Below are positions 1 to 7,234 of a stretch of DNA of 33,278 nt, piece by piece (position 1 is the first letter of the stretch; the number at the start of each line of letters is the position of its first letter). The position numbers and the translations under genes were made by a program. Below the pieces are notes generated by a model, which searched no databases, was not told where the DNA came from, and saw only the letters and a list, made by a program, of their open reading frames with translations. Location of the stretch: positions 1-33,278 of the forward strand of contig CALFMN010000251.1 of assembly GCA_937879875.1 (NCBI GenBank), written 5' to 3'. The DNA comes from an uncultured Chloroflexota bacterium (GTDB lineage Bacteria > Chloroflexota > Dehalococcoidia > CAUJGQ01).

Positions 1-1
1 G

Positions 2-391
2 CGCGGGCGCGCCCGCGCCGATCTGGACGCAGCCGGAACGCTGGTGAGCGACTCGATCGCTCGGGTTCGTGGCCAGGTGGCCGCGCGTCGGGGGAAGACC
101 GTCGCCGGTGAGCATGGCGACCGCCGGCCGGACGGCTCGCTCGTTTCGCCGCCGCTGCCGGCGCCGGTGCAGCGCGTGCCCGAATCAGGGCGAGATGGCG
201 CGGCCTCGCCGCTGGCAGCGCTGCGCGAGCGCTGGCACGACGCGGTGCGGGAAGGCAAGCTCGCGGCGAGAGAGAAAGAGACCGAGATTCGCGCTGAATA
301 CGAGCGCCGCGTTCGCCACGATGCGCGGCTGCACGCTCAGCATCACGGCGTGCTGCCGCCGCCGGCCGCACGGAACGGGGGCGGCTCGTAG
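2..391 (+). CDS. C-terminal part of an unknown protein (open at left edge)
   Basis: The frame is open from the window edge, so this is probably the end of a longer gene. A GTG at position 44 could be an internal start and would give 115 residues. The visible part has a proline-rich middle and then a highly charged stretch, about residues 60-105 counted from the GTG, rich in Arg, Glu and Lys, that looks helical and possibly coiled-coil. It ends in a Pro/Ala/Gly tail. I recognise no family and no catalytic motif. It is followed by a hairpin repeat and then by two tRNA genes on the opposite strand, so it ends its own transcription unit. Reality of the reading frame is supported mainly by its being open across the edge and by the charged helical composition. 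Confidence 0.45.
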   Translation, partial: RGRARADLDAAGTLVSDSIARVRGQVAARRGKTVAGEHGDRRPDGSLVSPPLPAPVQRVPESGRDGAASPLAALRERWHDAVREGKLAAREKETEIRAEYERRVRHDARLHAQHHGVLPPPAARNGGGS

Positions 392-436
392 CGCCGGCGC
401 TCGCGGGCAGTGCTCAGGCCTGTGGCCACCCGGTCG

Positions 437-647
437 CCTAACCCTGATTTCGCTGAAGCGAAATCTGTCCCTTCCCGACACAGGAAGGGTGGGGTTCGAG
501 GACACCCGATCAGGTGGGAGACGAACCGTCGCCGTTCCCACGAGGACACTCGGCCCCGCCGCCGTCTGACGTAGTTGGGAGCGCGCCAGAAGTCCCTTTC
601 CCGCCTCGGGAAGGGACAGGTTCGGCTTCAGCCGAAGCAGGGTTAGG
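437..647. repeat. Head-to-head pair of two-hairpin repeats (family A)
   Basis: Two copies of one unit lie in opposite orientation: 437-490, and 594-647 on the other strand. Each unit starts with CCTAACCCTG, then a hairpin with a TGAA loop, then a second hairpin of the type CCCTTCC...GGAAGGG. The first hairpin is 446-453 paired with 458-465 in the left copy and 621-626 paired with 631-636 in the right copy. The stems differ in sequence but remain paired, through T-A to C-G and C-G to G-C changes. The pair sits between a plus-strand gene end and the 3' end of minus-strand tRNA genes, so it may act as a two-way terminator. The layout resembles a REP doublet (REPIN). Confidence 0.8.
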
Positions 648-668
648 TGTCCGGGCCGCTTGAACCGG

Positions 669-752
669 CGGAGAGGGTGGGATTCGAACCCACGAGGCTC
701 ATCACCTACACGATTTCCAGTCGTGCCTGATCGTCCACTCCAGCACCTCTCC
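669..752 (-). tRNA. tRNA-Ser (anticodon GGA)
   Basis: Read on the minus strand, the acceptor arms GGAGAGG (752-746) and CCTCTCC (676-670) pair over seven bases with discriminator G. The anticodon stem CACGA/TCGTG encloses the loop CTGGAAA, giving anticodon GGA. The T-arm has the canonical GGTTCGAATCC, and a variable arm is present, as expected for serine. CCA is not encoded. It reads UCC and UCU codons. Its 3' portion, from the T-arm through the variable arm, is identical to the neighbouring tRNA-Ser. Confidence 0.96.
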
Positions 753-883
753 CGGTGCGCGCTCCGCGCGCTCGACGGCGCCTGGACCAGCAAAACGGGA
801 AGCCGGCCGGCTTCCCGCGTTGCGCTGCATCGAACAAACCGGCCGGATGAGCGTCCCCAGGGCATTACCGACAAGGCCGCCGG

Positions 884-967
884 CGGAGAGGGTGGGATTC
901 GAACCCACGAGGCTCATCACCTACCGCTTTTCGAGAGCGGCACCATCAACCACTCGGACACCTCTCC
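884..967 (-). tRNA. tRNA-Ser (anticodon CGA)
   Basis: Read on the minus strand, GGAGAGG (967-961) pairs with CCTCTCC (891-885), with discriminator G and no encoded CCA. The anticodon stem CCGCT/AGCGG encloses the loop CTCGAAA, giving anticodon CGA, which reads UCG. It lies 131 bases upstream of tRNA-Ser(GGA) on the same strand and could be co-transcribed with it. About 40 bases covering the variable arm, T-arm and acceptor end are the same in both genes, which points to duplication or gene conversion. Confidence 0.96.
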
Positions 968-986
968 GAACTGGCCGGTACGGCAA

Positions 987-995
987 AGTATAGCA
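987..995 (-). promoter_or_regulatory. Extended -10 promoter for the tRNA-Ser genes
   Basis: On the minus strand the bases read TGCTATACT, an extended -10 box (TGn followed by TATACT), ending 19 bases before the tRNA-Ser(CGA) 5' end. No good -35 hexamer is visible at the usual distance, which fits an extended -10 type. It is the only AT-rich patch in the vicinity. Confidence 0.6.
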
Positions 996-1177
996 TAGCC
1001 CCGGCCATCGGCCCCCGCTCACCCTCCCGCTGTGCCGCTCACGCTGCCCTCGGCGACGTGGAGCCTGCGCCCGCCGCGTGCTACGCTGCGCGCTGCCTGG
1101 CGAGCGCGATCGGTACCGAATCGTGCGCGGTTCACGCACAGCGCGTCATCCTTATCGAGACGGGGGAAGCGGATCTG

Positions 1178-2119
1178 ATGGGAAACCGGCTTGAGGGCAA
1201 GGTCGCCATCGTCACCGGCGGCGGGCGTGGCATCGGCCGCGCCGAGGCGTTGCTGCTGGCGTCGGAGGGCGCCGCTGTTGTCATCAATGACATGGGCGGC
1301 AGCAGCCACGGCGAAGGCGCCTCGCAGTCGCCGGCCGACGAGGTCGTCGCCGAGATCCACGCCGCGGGCGGCAGAGCGGTGGCGAACTACGACAACGTAG
1401 CGGAGATGCGGGCGGGCGAGAACATGGTCAAGGCAGCGCTCGACGGCTTCGGCCGCCTCGATATTCTCGTCAACAATGCCGGCATTCTGCGCGACCGCAT
1501 GATCTTCAACATGTCGGAGGAGGAATGGGACGCGGTGATCGCGGTGCATCTGAAGGGACACTTCACCGTGACCAAAGCCGCGAGCATCGTCTTCCGCCAG
1601 CAATGCTCCGGCCGCATCATCAACACCGCGTCCGAGTCGGGTCTGGGCAACATGGGCCAGGCCAACTACAGCGCGGCGAAAGAAGGGATCGTCGGCCTCA
1701 CGCGCACGCTGGCGCGCGACCTCGGCCGCTACGGCGTCACGGCCAACGCGATTCGTCCCCGTGCCGCCAGCCGCCTGACGATCTCCGACGAGATGCGCGC
1801 TGCCGCCGCACGCTCGCAGCAGACCGGCGTCTCGGCCGGCGTGCCCGACGGCGGCGGCCTCGGCAGTCTCGCCGCGATGCTGCCGGAGCACGTGGCGCCG
1901 CTCGTCGCCTATCTGGCCACCGACGACGCGGCGTACATCAATGGGCGCAACTTTTTGGTGGGCGGCGACCAGATCAGCCTGTTCAGCGAGCCCGAGCCGA
2001 TCCGCACGATCATTAATCCGAACGGCTCCTGGACGCTGGACGAACTGATGGTCCACTTCAAGCAGACCGTGGGCGCCGGTCTGCGCAACCAATGGCCGCT
2101 GCAGCCGCCGAAGTCGTAG
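1178..2119 (+). CDS. SDR-family oxidoreductase (3-hydroxyacyl-CoA dehydrogenase-like)
   Basis: A 313-residue short-chain dehydrogenase/reductase. The N-terminal Rossmann fold carries TGGGRGIGRAEA (TGxxxGxG cofactor loop) after KVAIVTG. It is followed by NNAG and by the catalytic Ser-Tyr-Lys set (Ser in NTASESG, then YSAAK). The loop with VVINDMGGS and the PADEVV segment resembles the N-terminal dehydrogenase domain of peroxisomal multifunctional enzyme type 2 and related bacterial (3R)-hydroxyacyl-CoA dehydrogenases, suggesting an NAD-linked role in beta-oxidation-type chemistry; the substrate is inferred only. The ATG at 1178 is chosen because GGGGGAAG lies about nine bases upstream and the fold starts directly after; an open frame runs back to 1058. 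The C-terminal extension after residue 230 is longer than in a minimal SDR. It converges with the transglycosylase gene, with only 17 bases between stops. Confidence 0.9.
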   Translation: MGNRLEGKVAIVTGGGRGIGRAEALLLASEGAAVVINDMGGSSHGEGASQSPADEVVAEIHAAGGRAVANYDNVAEMRAGENMVKAALDGFGRLDILVNNAGILRDRMIFNMSEEEWDAVIAVHLKGHFTVTKAASIVFRQQCSGRIINTASESGLGNMGQANYSAAKEGIVGLTRTLARDLGRYGVTANAIRPRAASRLTISDEMRAAAARSQQTGVSAGVPDGGGLGSLAAMLPEHVAPLVAYLATDDAAYINGRNFLVGGDQISLFSEPEPIRTIINPNGSWTLDELMVHFKQTVGAGLRNQWPLQPPKS

Positions 2120-2136
2120 CGGCGTCGCTGCGCCGC

Positions 2137-3666
2137 TCACTGGCCGATGGGTGGAAAGTACTCGCCGTCGAGCTGTTGCGGCGCTGGCGTGGGCGTTGCG
2201 CCGGGCTGCGGCGCGCCGCCCGGTGTGGGGGTGGCGACCGGCGTCGGCACGGGCAGCGCCTGGCCGCCGTCGAAATGCGCCGACGCTTCGATCGTCGTTT
2301 TCGGCACCGGGAAACCGACGGTGCCGTGCGGCGGCAGTTGCACGGGAATCGCCTGCCACATCGGCGCACCGCCGCTGCTGGGCGGATAGGCGATCTGACC
2401 GAAGATGATCTCCTGGTATGGATAGTCCGACGCCGTGTAGGCGCCGCGCGAGTTCTGCTGCTCGGGCGAGCCGTACATCGGCCGCGGCCACTTCAGCGCC
2501 GGATCGTCGGGATTGTTGTGCACGTTGTACTTTCCACAGACATCGCCGAAGCAGTGGTAGGCCCAGAGCGCGAAGTACCAATCCTCGATGATCTGCGGAT
2601 CGCGCCGGCCGTAGATCGGCAGCTGCGCCGGCGCCATATTCCACTTGCCGACGAGGATCTGCGCCCCGGCGTCGATGTTATGCAGGTAGTCCGTGCCGAT
2701 CTGCGTCTGGCGCGGCGTCGGCTGGCCGGAGATCTGCATGCCCGTCAGCACCTGCATCAGCCCGTAGGCACAGGTGCGTGAGGTGATCGTCGCGCCGTGG
2801 GCGCCGCGCGGCACCGAGTACGTCGCCTGCCGCCAGCCCGACTCGATCCAGGCGATCGACCGCAACACCATGGGCGGGATCGAGGCCGGCACGGTGGCAG
2901 GACCGCCGTCGAGCGCGGTGTGCAGATCCGGCAGGCGGAACGACGGGTCGTCGGCGAGCGCGTTCTGCGCCGCGCGGTTCAGCGCGGCGGCAACTTCGCT
3001 CGCCTGCGGCTGATAGGATTGAAAGCCGAAGCAGCTTTGCTCCGTCGGTGCGGCGGGGTTCGGCGACGCCGAGGTGACGGACACGAAGTAGGCCTGGCCC
3101 TGCGTGAGCTGCGTGAAGTCGCTGGCGGCGGGAGCCGTGGGGTCGAACAGCTCCCACTTCTGCAGGGCCGCGTTCCAGTGCCAGATCACGGAGTAGGTCG
3201 CATCGAACGGCGCCAGCGCGTCGGCAACCGCGGCGGTAGGGCCGGTCTGCGCCAGGTTGTTCCAGCCGTTGAGCAGCCGGCGCTGCTGGTTCGGAACCAC
3301 CCCGGCGAGTCCGATCGTCAGCGTCGAGCCGGCCGTCATGTGGATCCAGTAGGCGGTGCCCTGGGCGAAGTCCGCGAAATCGCTGGTGTCGGGCGACTGC
3401 GGGTTGAACGACTTCCAGGTCTGGCTGGGTGCGTCGAAGGTCCAGATCGCGTCGTATTTGCCGTCGATCGGCGCCAGCGCGGCCAGCACCGGCTGAGCCG
3501 GGCCGGTGTAGGCGATGTTGTTCCAGCCCGGCACGAGCACCAGTTGCGCGATCTGTGCCTGCGCGCCTGGCCTCGATCCCACCGCCAGCGCGATCAGGCA
3601 GGCAACGGCCAGCGGGCCGACGCGCCAGCAGGCGCGGCGAGGTGAAAGAATCGGCCAACCAGTCAT
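2137..3666 (-). CDS. Secreted lytic transglycosylase-like protein with tandem GWNN repeats
   Basis: 509 residues. A signal peptide covers about residues 1-38 (hydrophobic 17-30, then a GAQAQ cleavage region). Two similar modules follow, about 46-118 and 133-200. Each begins with GWNN(I/L)A.TGP, contains ALAP.D..Y..IW.(F/W)(D/N)A...W, and ends with a QG.AY(W/F) strand. A goose-lysozyme/SLT-like domain spans about 265-400: the candidate catalytic Glu is in IAWIESGW (E275), followed by YGLMQV (301-306) and DWYFALWAYH. The C-terminus is a Pro/Thr-rich tail typical of an extended wall or surface linker. Likely role: cleavage of peptidoglycan or another glycan outside the membrane. The modules resemble repeats I have seen in secreted Chloroflexota proteins, probably beta-rich, function unknown. 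Cysteines at 299, 372 and 377 could form a disulfide. The ATG start has GGAGG only at a rather long distance. Confidence 0.8.
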   Translation of the reverse strand: MTGWPILSPRRACWRVGPLAVACLIALAVGSRPGAQAQIAQLVLVPGWNNIAYTGPAQPVLAALAPIDGKYDAIWTFDAPSQTWKSFNPQSPDTSDFADFAQGTAYWIHMTAGSTLTIGLAGVVPNQQRRLLNGWNNLAQTGPTAAVADALAPFDATYSVIWHWNAALQKWELFDPTAPAASDFTQLTQGQAYFVSVTSASPNPAAPTEQSCFGFQSYQPQASEVAAALNRAAQNALADDPSFRLPDLHTALDGGPATVPASIPPMVLRSIAWIESGWRQATYSVPRGAHGATITSRTCAYGLMQVLTGMQISGQPTPRQTQIGTDYLHNIDAGAQILVGKWNMAPAQLPIYGRRDPQIIEDWYFALWAYHCFGDVCGKYNVHNNPDDPALKWPRPMYGSPEQQNSRGAYTASDYPYQEIIFGQIAYPPSSGGAPMWQAIPVQLPPHGTVGFPVPKTTIEASAHFDGGQALPVPTPVATPTPGGAPQPGATPTPAPQQLDGEYFPPIGQ

Positions 3667-3760
3667 CTGCCTGAGGGTTGCCTCCGATGCAGTCGACGGC
3701 CACGGCCAACGGACGCGGTCCTGTTACCAGAATGCATACATCCTATCATTCGTTTCTGTT

Positions 3761-4903
3761 TCACTTTGGCGATGTGGCCCAGCCGGCGATCGTCAGCGGC
3801 GCCGCGCTTTGCAGCTCCACGCGCCCCGCAGCGCTCAGCACGACGACTGTTTCCTGGCCGGGATCGTCGGTCGAAGTACCGCTGAAGTGCCGCAGTGCCA
3901 GCAATTCTCCGTCCGCGGACCAGGCCACGGGCACATCGAAGCCGGCGGGCGGCACGACGGTTGATGCTCCATTCGCGGCCGGCGCCGGCTGCCCGGGAGC
4001 GGACGGTACCACCCCGACCGTGGCTTGGCCGGTGCGCGGATTCCAGGCGATGCCGGTATCCTCCACTCCGCCCGCGGTCAGGCGCGCGACCGAGCCACCG
4101 GGCAGCCGCGCGAGCGCCCGGTAGACCTGCTTCCCGTTCTCGTTCTCCAGCGCCAGCAGCGCCGGCCGGCCATCCGGCGCCGTTATGAAGTCGCGCGAGG
4201 ACGAAGTGGTAATCGGCGCACCTGTTGCGGGGGCTGTGCCGGGTGTTGCGGCGGCGAAGGCTGTGCCGGCGGTGGTTACGTGCGCCAACTCGACGCTGCG
4301 TCCGTCCGCCGTGTAGCCGAAGAGATACCAGCGGTCGGCCGCGCCGGACGATGCGAGCGACTGATCGCCCGCGCCGCCAGCGTTCACGCGGCGCAGGTCG
4401 ATGCTGGGGGCATTGACCTTCTCATAGCTCACCCACGAACTGTCCGGCGACCAGACCAGCTCGCTGCGCAGATCGACGCCGGTCGCCAGCCGACGCGCCG
4501 CACGCCCCGCGAGCGGCAGCAGCCACAGCTCGCCCTGCGTATCCGGATCGATCGCGCCCTGCGGCAGGACGATGTAGGCCAGCAACTGGCCGTTGGGGCT
4601 CACGCTCGCGGTTAGCCCCCAGCCGGCACGATGCCGGGCGCTCGCCACCGTGCGCACGGCCTGCCCGCTTTGCGGATCAAAGAGTTGGATCTGCGACGTA
4701 TCCTGCGACTCGGCGACCGCGACCAGGCGGGGGACGTCCGCGGCAGGCGTTCCCTTCGACGCCGCGTGCCCGCCGCGGCATGCAGCAGTCAATGCAAGGA
4801 GCATAGCAATCGTTGCCAGCCCCGATGAAGCATGGCGGCGCCGCGCGGCGGAGAACGAGCGCACGCCTGTTGCGACTCGCGCGGAGGGGCGAGACCGTTT
4901 CAC
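3761..4903 (-). CDS. TolB/PD40-like beta-propeller lipoprotein
   Basis: 380 residues. The N-terminus is Arg-rich with a hydrophobic segment ending in LALTAAC, a variant lipobox that would place a lipid-anchored Cys near residue 42. The rest consists of propeller-type blades: SVSPNGQLLAYIV, LVWSPDSSWVSYE, GYTADGRSVELA, FITAPDGRPALLA, GIAWNPRTGQATV and AWSADGELLALRH follow the PD40/WD40-like pattern of a Pro/Asp-Gly turn followed by a strand. Such proteins usually act as extracytoplasmic binding or scaffolding proteins; no ligand can be named. The start is GTG at 4903, which overlaps the stop of the DedA gene by four bases (GTGA), so the two are translationally coupled. It is related in architecture, not obviously in sequence, to the propeller at 16515-17525. 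Confidence 0.75.
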   Translation of the reverse strand: MKRSRPSARVATGVRSFSAARRRHASSGLATIAMLLALTAACRGGHAASKGTPAADVPRLVAVAESQDTSQIQLFDPQSGQAVRTVASARHRAGWGLTASVSPNGQLLAYIVLPQGAIDPDTQGELWLLPLAGRAARRLATGVDLRSELVWSPDSSWVSYEKVNAPSIDLRRVNAGGAGDQSLASSGAADRWYLFGYTADGRSVELAHVTTAGTAFAAATPGTAPATGAPITTSSSRDFITAPDGRPALLALENENGKQVYRALARLPGGSVARLTAGGVEDTGIAWNPRTGQATVGVVPSAPGQPAPAANGASTVVPPAGFDVPVAWSADGELLALRHFSGTSTDDPGQETVVVLSAAGRVELQSAAPLTIAGWATSPK

Positions 4904-5631
4904 CGCCGATGCAGCCGCGCGTCGTCCGCGGAATCGCGGGCGCCGGCGTCCTCGCGGGCGCGGCGGATGTGATGCCAGATGAACCAGGCGATGGCGATCA
5001 GAATCAGCGCGGCGATCGGATAGTCGAAGGGGCGCAGCACGTCGCGCACGCGGTGATAGTTGGCGCCGAGCAGGTATCCCGCCCAGGCGAGGATCAGCGA
5101 CCAGATGAACGAGCCGGCGAACGTCAGCAGCACGAAGGCGTCGAAGCGCATCCGCGCGATGCCCGCGGGAAAGCTGATAAACGTGCGCACGACCGGCAGC
5201 ACGCGCGAGACGAAGACCGCAAGGCCGCCGCGATGGGCGAAGAAGGCATCGGCTTGGTCGAGATCCTGCGTCGAGATCAGCACGTAGCGGCCGTAGCGCA
5301 GCAGCAGCGGCCGTCCGCCGTAGTCTCCGATCCAGTACGCGACGACCGAGCCAATCGTATTGCCCAGGCCACCCAGCAGGCCGGCGAGCAGGACAAAGCC
5401 CAGCCCATGCCCCTTGTCCTGCACGAGGAACCAGCCGGCCAGCGGCATGATCACCTCGCTCGGCACGGGGATGCCGGCGCTCTCGACGGCCATGAGCAAG
5501 ACGACGCCCGGCCAGCCGATGGCGCTGTAGACGTTGCGCACGAAGTCGAGAATGGACTGTTCGAGGTGCTGGCTCAGGGGCGGCTCCCCTTCGCGCGGCG
5601 GCACGCGCGCTGCTGCGGGCGCTGCGATCAC
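4900..5631 (-). CDS. DedA-family membrane protein
   Basis: A DedA/SNARE-associated (VTT-domain) integral membrane protein of up to 243 residues. Recognisable features are VESAGIPVPSEVIMPLAGW, the glycine-rich GGLGNTIGSVVAYWIGDYGG, and the loop SRVLPVVRTFISFPAGIARM with the conserved Arg residues. A final hydrophobic helix (AALILIAIAWFIWHH) precedes a charged tail. Family members move or flip lipid carriers and affect membrane homeostasis; the substrate here is unknown. The GTG at 5631 has no convincing ribosome site, whereas a CTG about 20 codons downstream, at the LSQHLEQ sequence, is preceded by GGGGAG, so the true start may be shorter. It leads a two-gene minus-strand operon with the propeller lipoprotein, and is divergent from the M50 protease. 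Confidence 0.9.
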   Translation of the reverse strand: MIAAPAAARVPPREGEPPLSQHLEQSILDFVRNVYSAIGWPGVVLLMAVESAGIPVPSEVIMPLAGWFLVQDKGHGLGFVLLAGLLGGLGNTIGSVVAYWIGDYGGRPLLLRYGRYVLISTQDLDQADAFFAHRGGLAVFVSRVLPVVRTFISFPAGIARMRFDAFVLLTFAGSFIWSLILAWAGYLLGANYHRVRDVLRPFDYPIAALILIAIAWFIWHHIRRAREDAGARDSADDARLHRR

Positions 5632-5747
5632 CTTAGCAACGGCCGATCCGGCGGGTCAACGCGGCATCCCGAGTGTGCTCCGCTTGTGAGGAAATGCACG
5701 GAGCGCCGATCGATGTGCCGGCGATCGCGGGCTTCCGGCTGCGCCGA

Positions 5748-5756
5748 TGCTACACT
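5748..5756 (+). promoter_or_regulatory. Extended -10 candidate upstream of the M50 protease
   Basis: The bases TGCTACACT form a TGn-TACACT extended -10 box 27 bases before the ATG at 5784. A transcript start near 5763 would leave a short leader containing GGAGA. No matching -35 is evident. Confidence 0.45.
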
Positions 5757-5783
5757 GAGGTCAGCCATCATCGCGGAGAATCC

Positions 5784-6527
5784 ATGCTCAACGCACTGAG
5801 TACCTACGGCAGCAGCGGCCGGCTGCTGGTTGTGGCCTTGATCGGCATCGGCATCGCCTGGATCGTCGGCATCGCCGGGCACGAGTTCAGCCATGCGCTG
5901 GCGGCCTACGCGCAGGGCGACAACACCGCCGAGCGCCAGGGCCGCCTCACGCTCAACCCGATCGCGCATATGGACCCGATCGGCACGACGCTGTTTCTGA
6001 TCTCCGGCTTCTTCGGCTGGGGCAAGCCGACGCCGTTCAATCCGTTCAAGCTGCGTTGGGGACCGCGCGTCGGCGCGGCGATCGTGGCCGCCGCCGGCCC
6101 GATCTCGAACTTCATCATGGCGACGCTGTTCGGCCTGCCGCTGCTCTTGAATTGGGTGCGCCCGTTCGGGATCGCGATCCGCGGCGGCGGCACCATATAT
6201 ACCATTGATCCCCGTTTCATCGGGTTTTGGACGACGGGAAATTACATTGCCACGGTGCTTTTCTTCGTGGTGATTTTCAATGTCAGCCTGGGGCTGTTCA
6301 ACCTCCTGCCAATATTTCCCCTCGACGGCGAGAAGGTGGCGGTTGGGCTGCTGCCTCCTGAACTAGGCGACCGACTACGCAAATTGGAACCGTACGGCAT
6401 CGGGATTTTGATGCTTGTGCTTATTCTTCCAATAGTAAATCCGCGCCTCGATATCCTCTCGCAAACGATTGTGCCCCTGCTGGGAAGCATCTCTCATGCG
6501 CTGATCGGCTTCAACGTAATCCGTTGA
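5784..6527 (+). CDS. Site-2 protease family (M50) membrane metalloprotease
   Basis: 247 residues. HEFSH (HExxH zinc site) lies in the first membrane segment after GIAG. The matching third ligand lies in NLLPIFPLDGEKV, near the family's NxxPxxPLDG motif. Between them are a conserved G..GWGKPTPFNP loop and a GPISNF segment, all standard for the short YwhC/Rip-like M50 group without a PDZ domain. These proteases cut substrates within the membrane; the substrate is not known here. The ATG at 5784 is preceded by GCGGAGAA at the proper distance; the longer open frame from 5673 is less likely. The last third, from about 6180, has a visibly lower GC content with codons such as ATA, TTT and AAT, unlike the flanking genes. 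The HD-domain gene starts 10 bases after the stop, forming a two-gene operon. Confidence 0.92.
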   Translation: MLNALSTYGSSGRLLVVALIGIGIAWIVGIAGHEFSHALAAYAQGDNTAERQGRLTLNPIAHMDPIGTTLFLISGFFGWGKPTPFNPFKLRWGPRVGAAIVAAAGPISNFIMATLFGLPLLLNWVRPFGIAIRGGGTIYTIDPRFIGFWTTGNYIATVLFFVVIFNVSLGLFNLLPIFPLDGEKVAVGLLPPELGDRLRKLEPYGIGILMLVLILPIVNPRLDILSQTIVPLLGSISHALIGFNVIR

Positions 6528-6537
6528 TTACCGTCTG

Positions 6538-7038
6538 ATGACGAGATGCACCGTCCGCTATCGTGCGCGCCAGTTCCTCCGCGCCCTCGGCGCACATCCG
6601 ACAGCAGCCGAGCTTACTCAGACGCGGCAACTGCTGAGTGAGCCGCACTGGCGGCTGTTCCGCGCGATGGCTCCGCGCGATCAGTGGCACAGTATCGAGA
6701 CGCTGCGTCTGCTGCGTGAGCGCGGCCAGGCGAGCGAGGATCTGGCGCTGGCCGCGCTGCTGCACGACGCTGGCAAGGGCCACGTACGCCTGCACGAGCG
6801 CGTGCTCTACGTGCTGCTCGCGCGTTGGCCCTGGCTCTTGCGGCAGCTTGCCGCGGAGCGCGGGCCTCACTGGCGCAGCGCGCTCTATCGCACCGCCGGC
6901 CACGCCGTGAGCGGCGCCCGGCTGGCGTGCGAAGCTGGCGCAAACGCCCGCGTAACGCACCTGATTCGCCATCACCACTGCGCAACGACCGCTGACACCG
7001 AACTGCTCGCGCTGATCGAGGCCGACGACCGCGCCTGA
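6538..7038 (+). CDS. HD-domain phosphohydrolase
   Basis: 166 residues with an HD-domain metal site. A first His occurs in DQWHSIETLRLL, the HD pair in AALLHDAGKGH (about residue 77), and later His residues in TAGHAVSGARLA and IRHHHC. This spacing fits the small HD phosphohydrolases that act on nucleotides or other phosphoesters; no second catalytic domain is present and the substrate is unknown. It starts 10 bases downstream of the M50 protease stop and is probably co-transcribed with it. GC content returns to the background high level. The gene ends at a pair of hairpin repeats and converges with the kinase gene. Confidence 0.85.
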   Translation: MTRCTVRYRARQFLRALGAHPTAAELTQTRQLLSEPHWRLFRAMAPRDQWHSIETLRLLRERGQASEDLALAALLHDAGKGHVRLHERVLYVLLARWPWLLRQLAAERGPHWRSALYRTAGHAVSGARLACEAGANARVTHLIRHHHCATTADTELLALIEADDRA

Positions 7039-7050
7039 GTCCCGGCCATC

Positions 7051-7211
7051 GGCCCTCAATCCCCCTTCCCCTTTCCCCCAATCCTGGAGGGAAAGGGGCG
7101 ATCCGGCGGAGCAGGAATCGGACGGCACCGGGTTAGCCGTACCGGCTCCGGAACGTCCGACGCGCGTTCGCCCCTCGCCCAGGATTGGGAGAGGGGACGG
7201 GGGTGAGGGCC
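7051..7211. repeat. Head-to-head pair of palindromic repeats (family B)
   Basis: Two copies of a unit of the type GGCCCTCA...CCCC...CCAATCCTGG...GGGGCGA lie in opposite orientation, at 7051-7101 and 7168-7211. Left hairpin: CCCCTTTCCC (7068-7077) pairs perfectly with GGGAAAGGGG (7089-7098). Right hairpin: 7171-7180 pairs with 7187-7196 with one G-A mismatch. The copies are diverged but each keeps its own pairing. They fill the convergent gap between the HD-domain and kinase genes, consistent with a two-way terminator or REPIN-like element. Similar CCCTCACCCCC...GAGGGG repeats are common in several bacterial phyla. Confidence 0.8.
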
Positions 7212-7234
7212 GAACGCGTCGGCGCGCCCCGCCC

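Noticed and set aside
185..874. Minus-strand frame of 229 codons across the hairpin repeat and tRNA-Ser(GGA)
   Set aside because: It reads through a tRNA gene and hairpins and has no protein-like composition.
1019..2644. Long minus-strand open frame of 541 codons across the SDR gene and part of the transglycosylase gene
   Set aside because: Antisense shadow in GC-rich DNA: Arg/Ala/Asp-rich, no family motifs, and it overlaps two well-supported genes.
4813..5799. Plus-strand frame of 328 codons opposite the DedA gene
   Set aside because: Composition rich in Arg, His, Gln and Asp, typical of the complement of a GC-rich coding region; DedA on the other strand has clear motifs.
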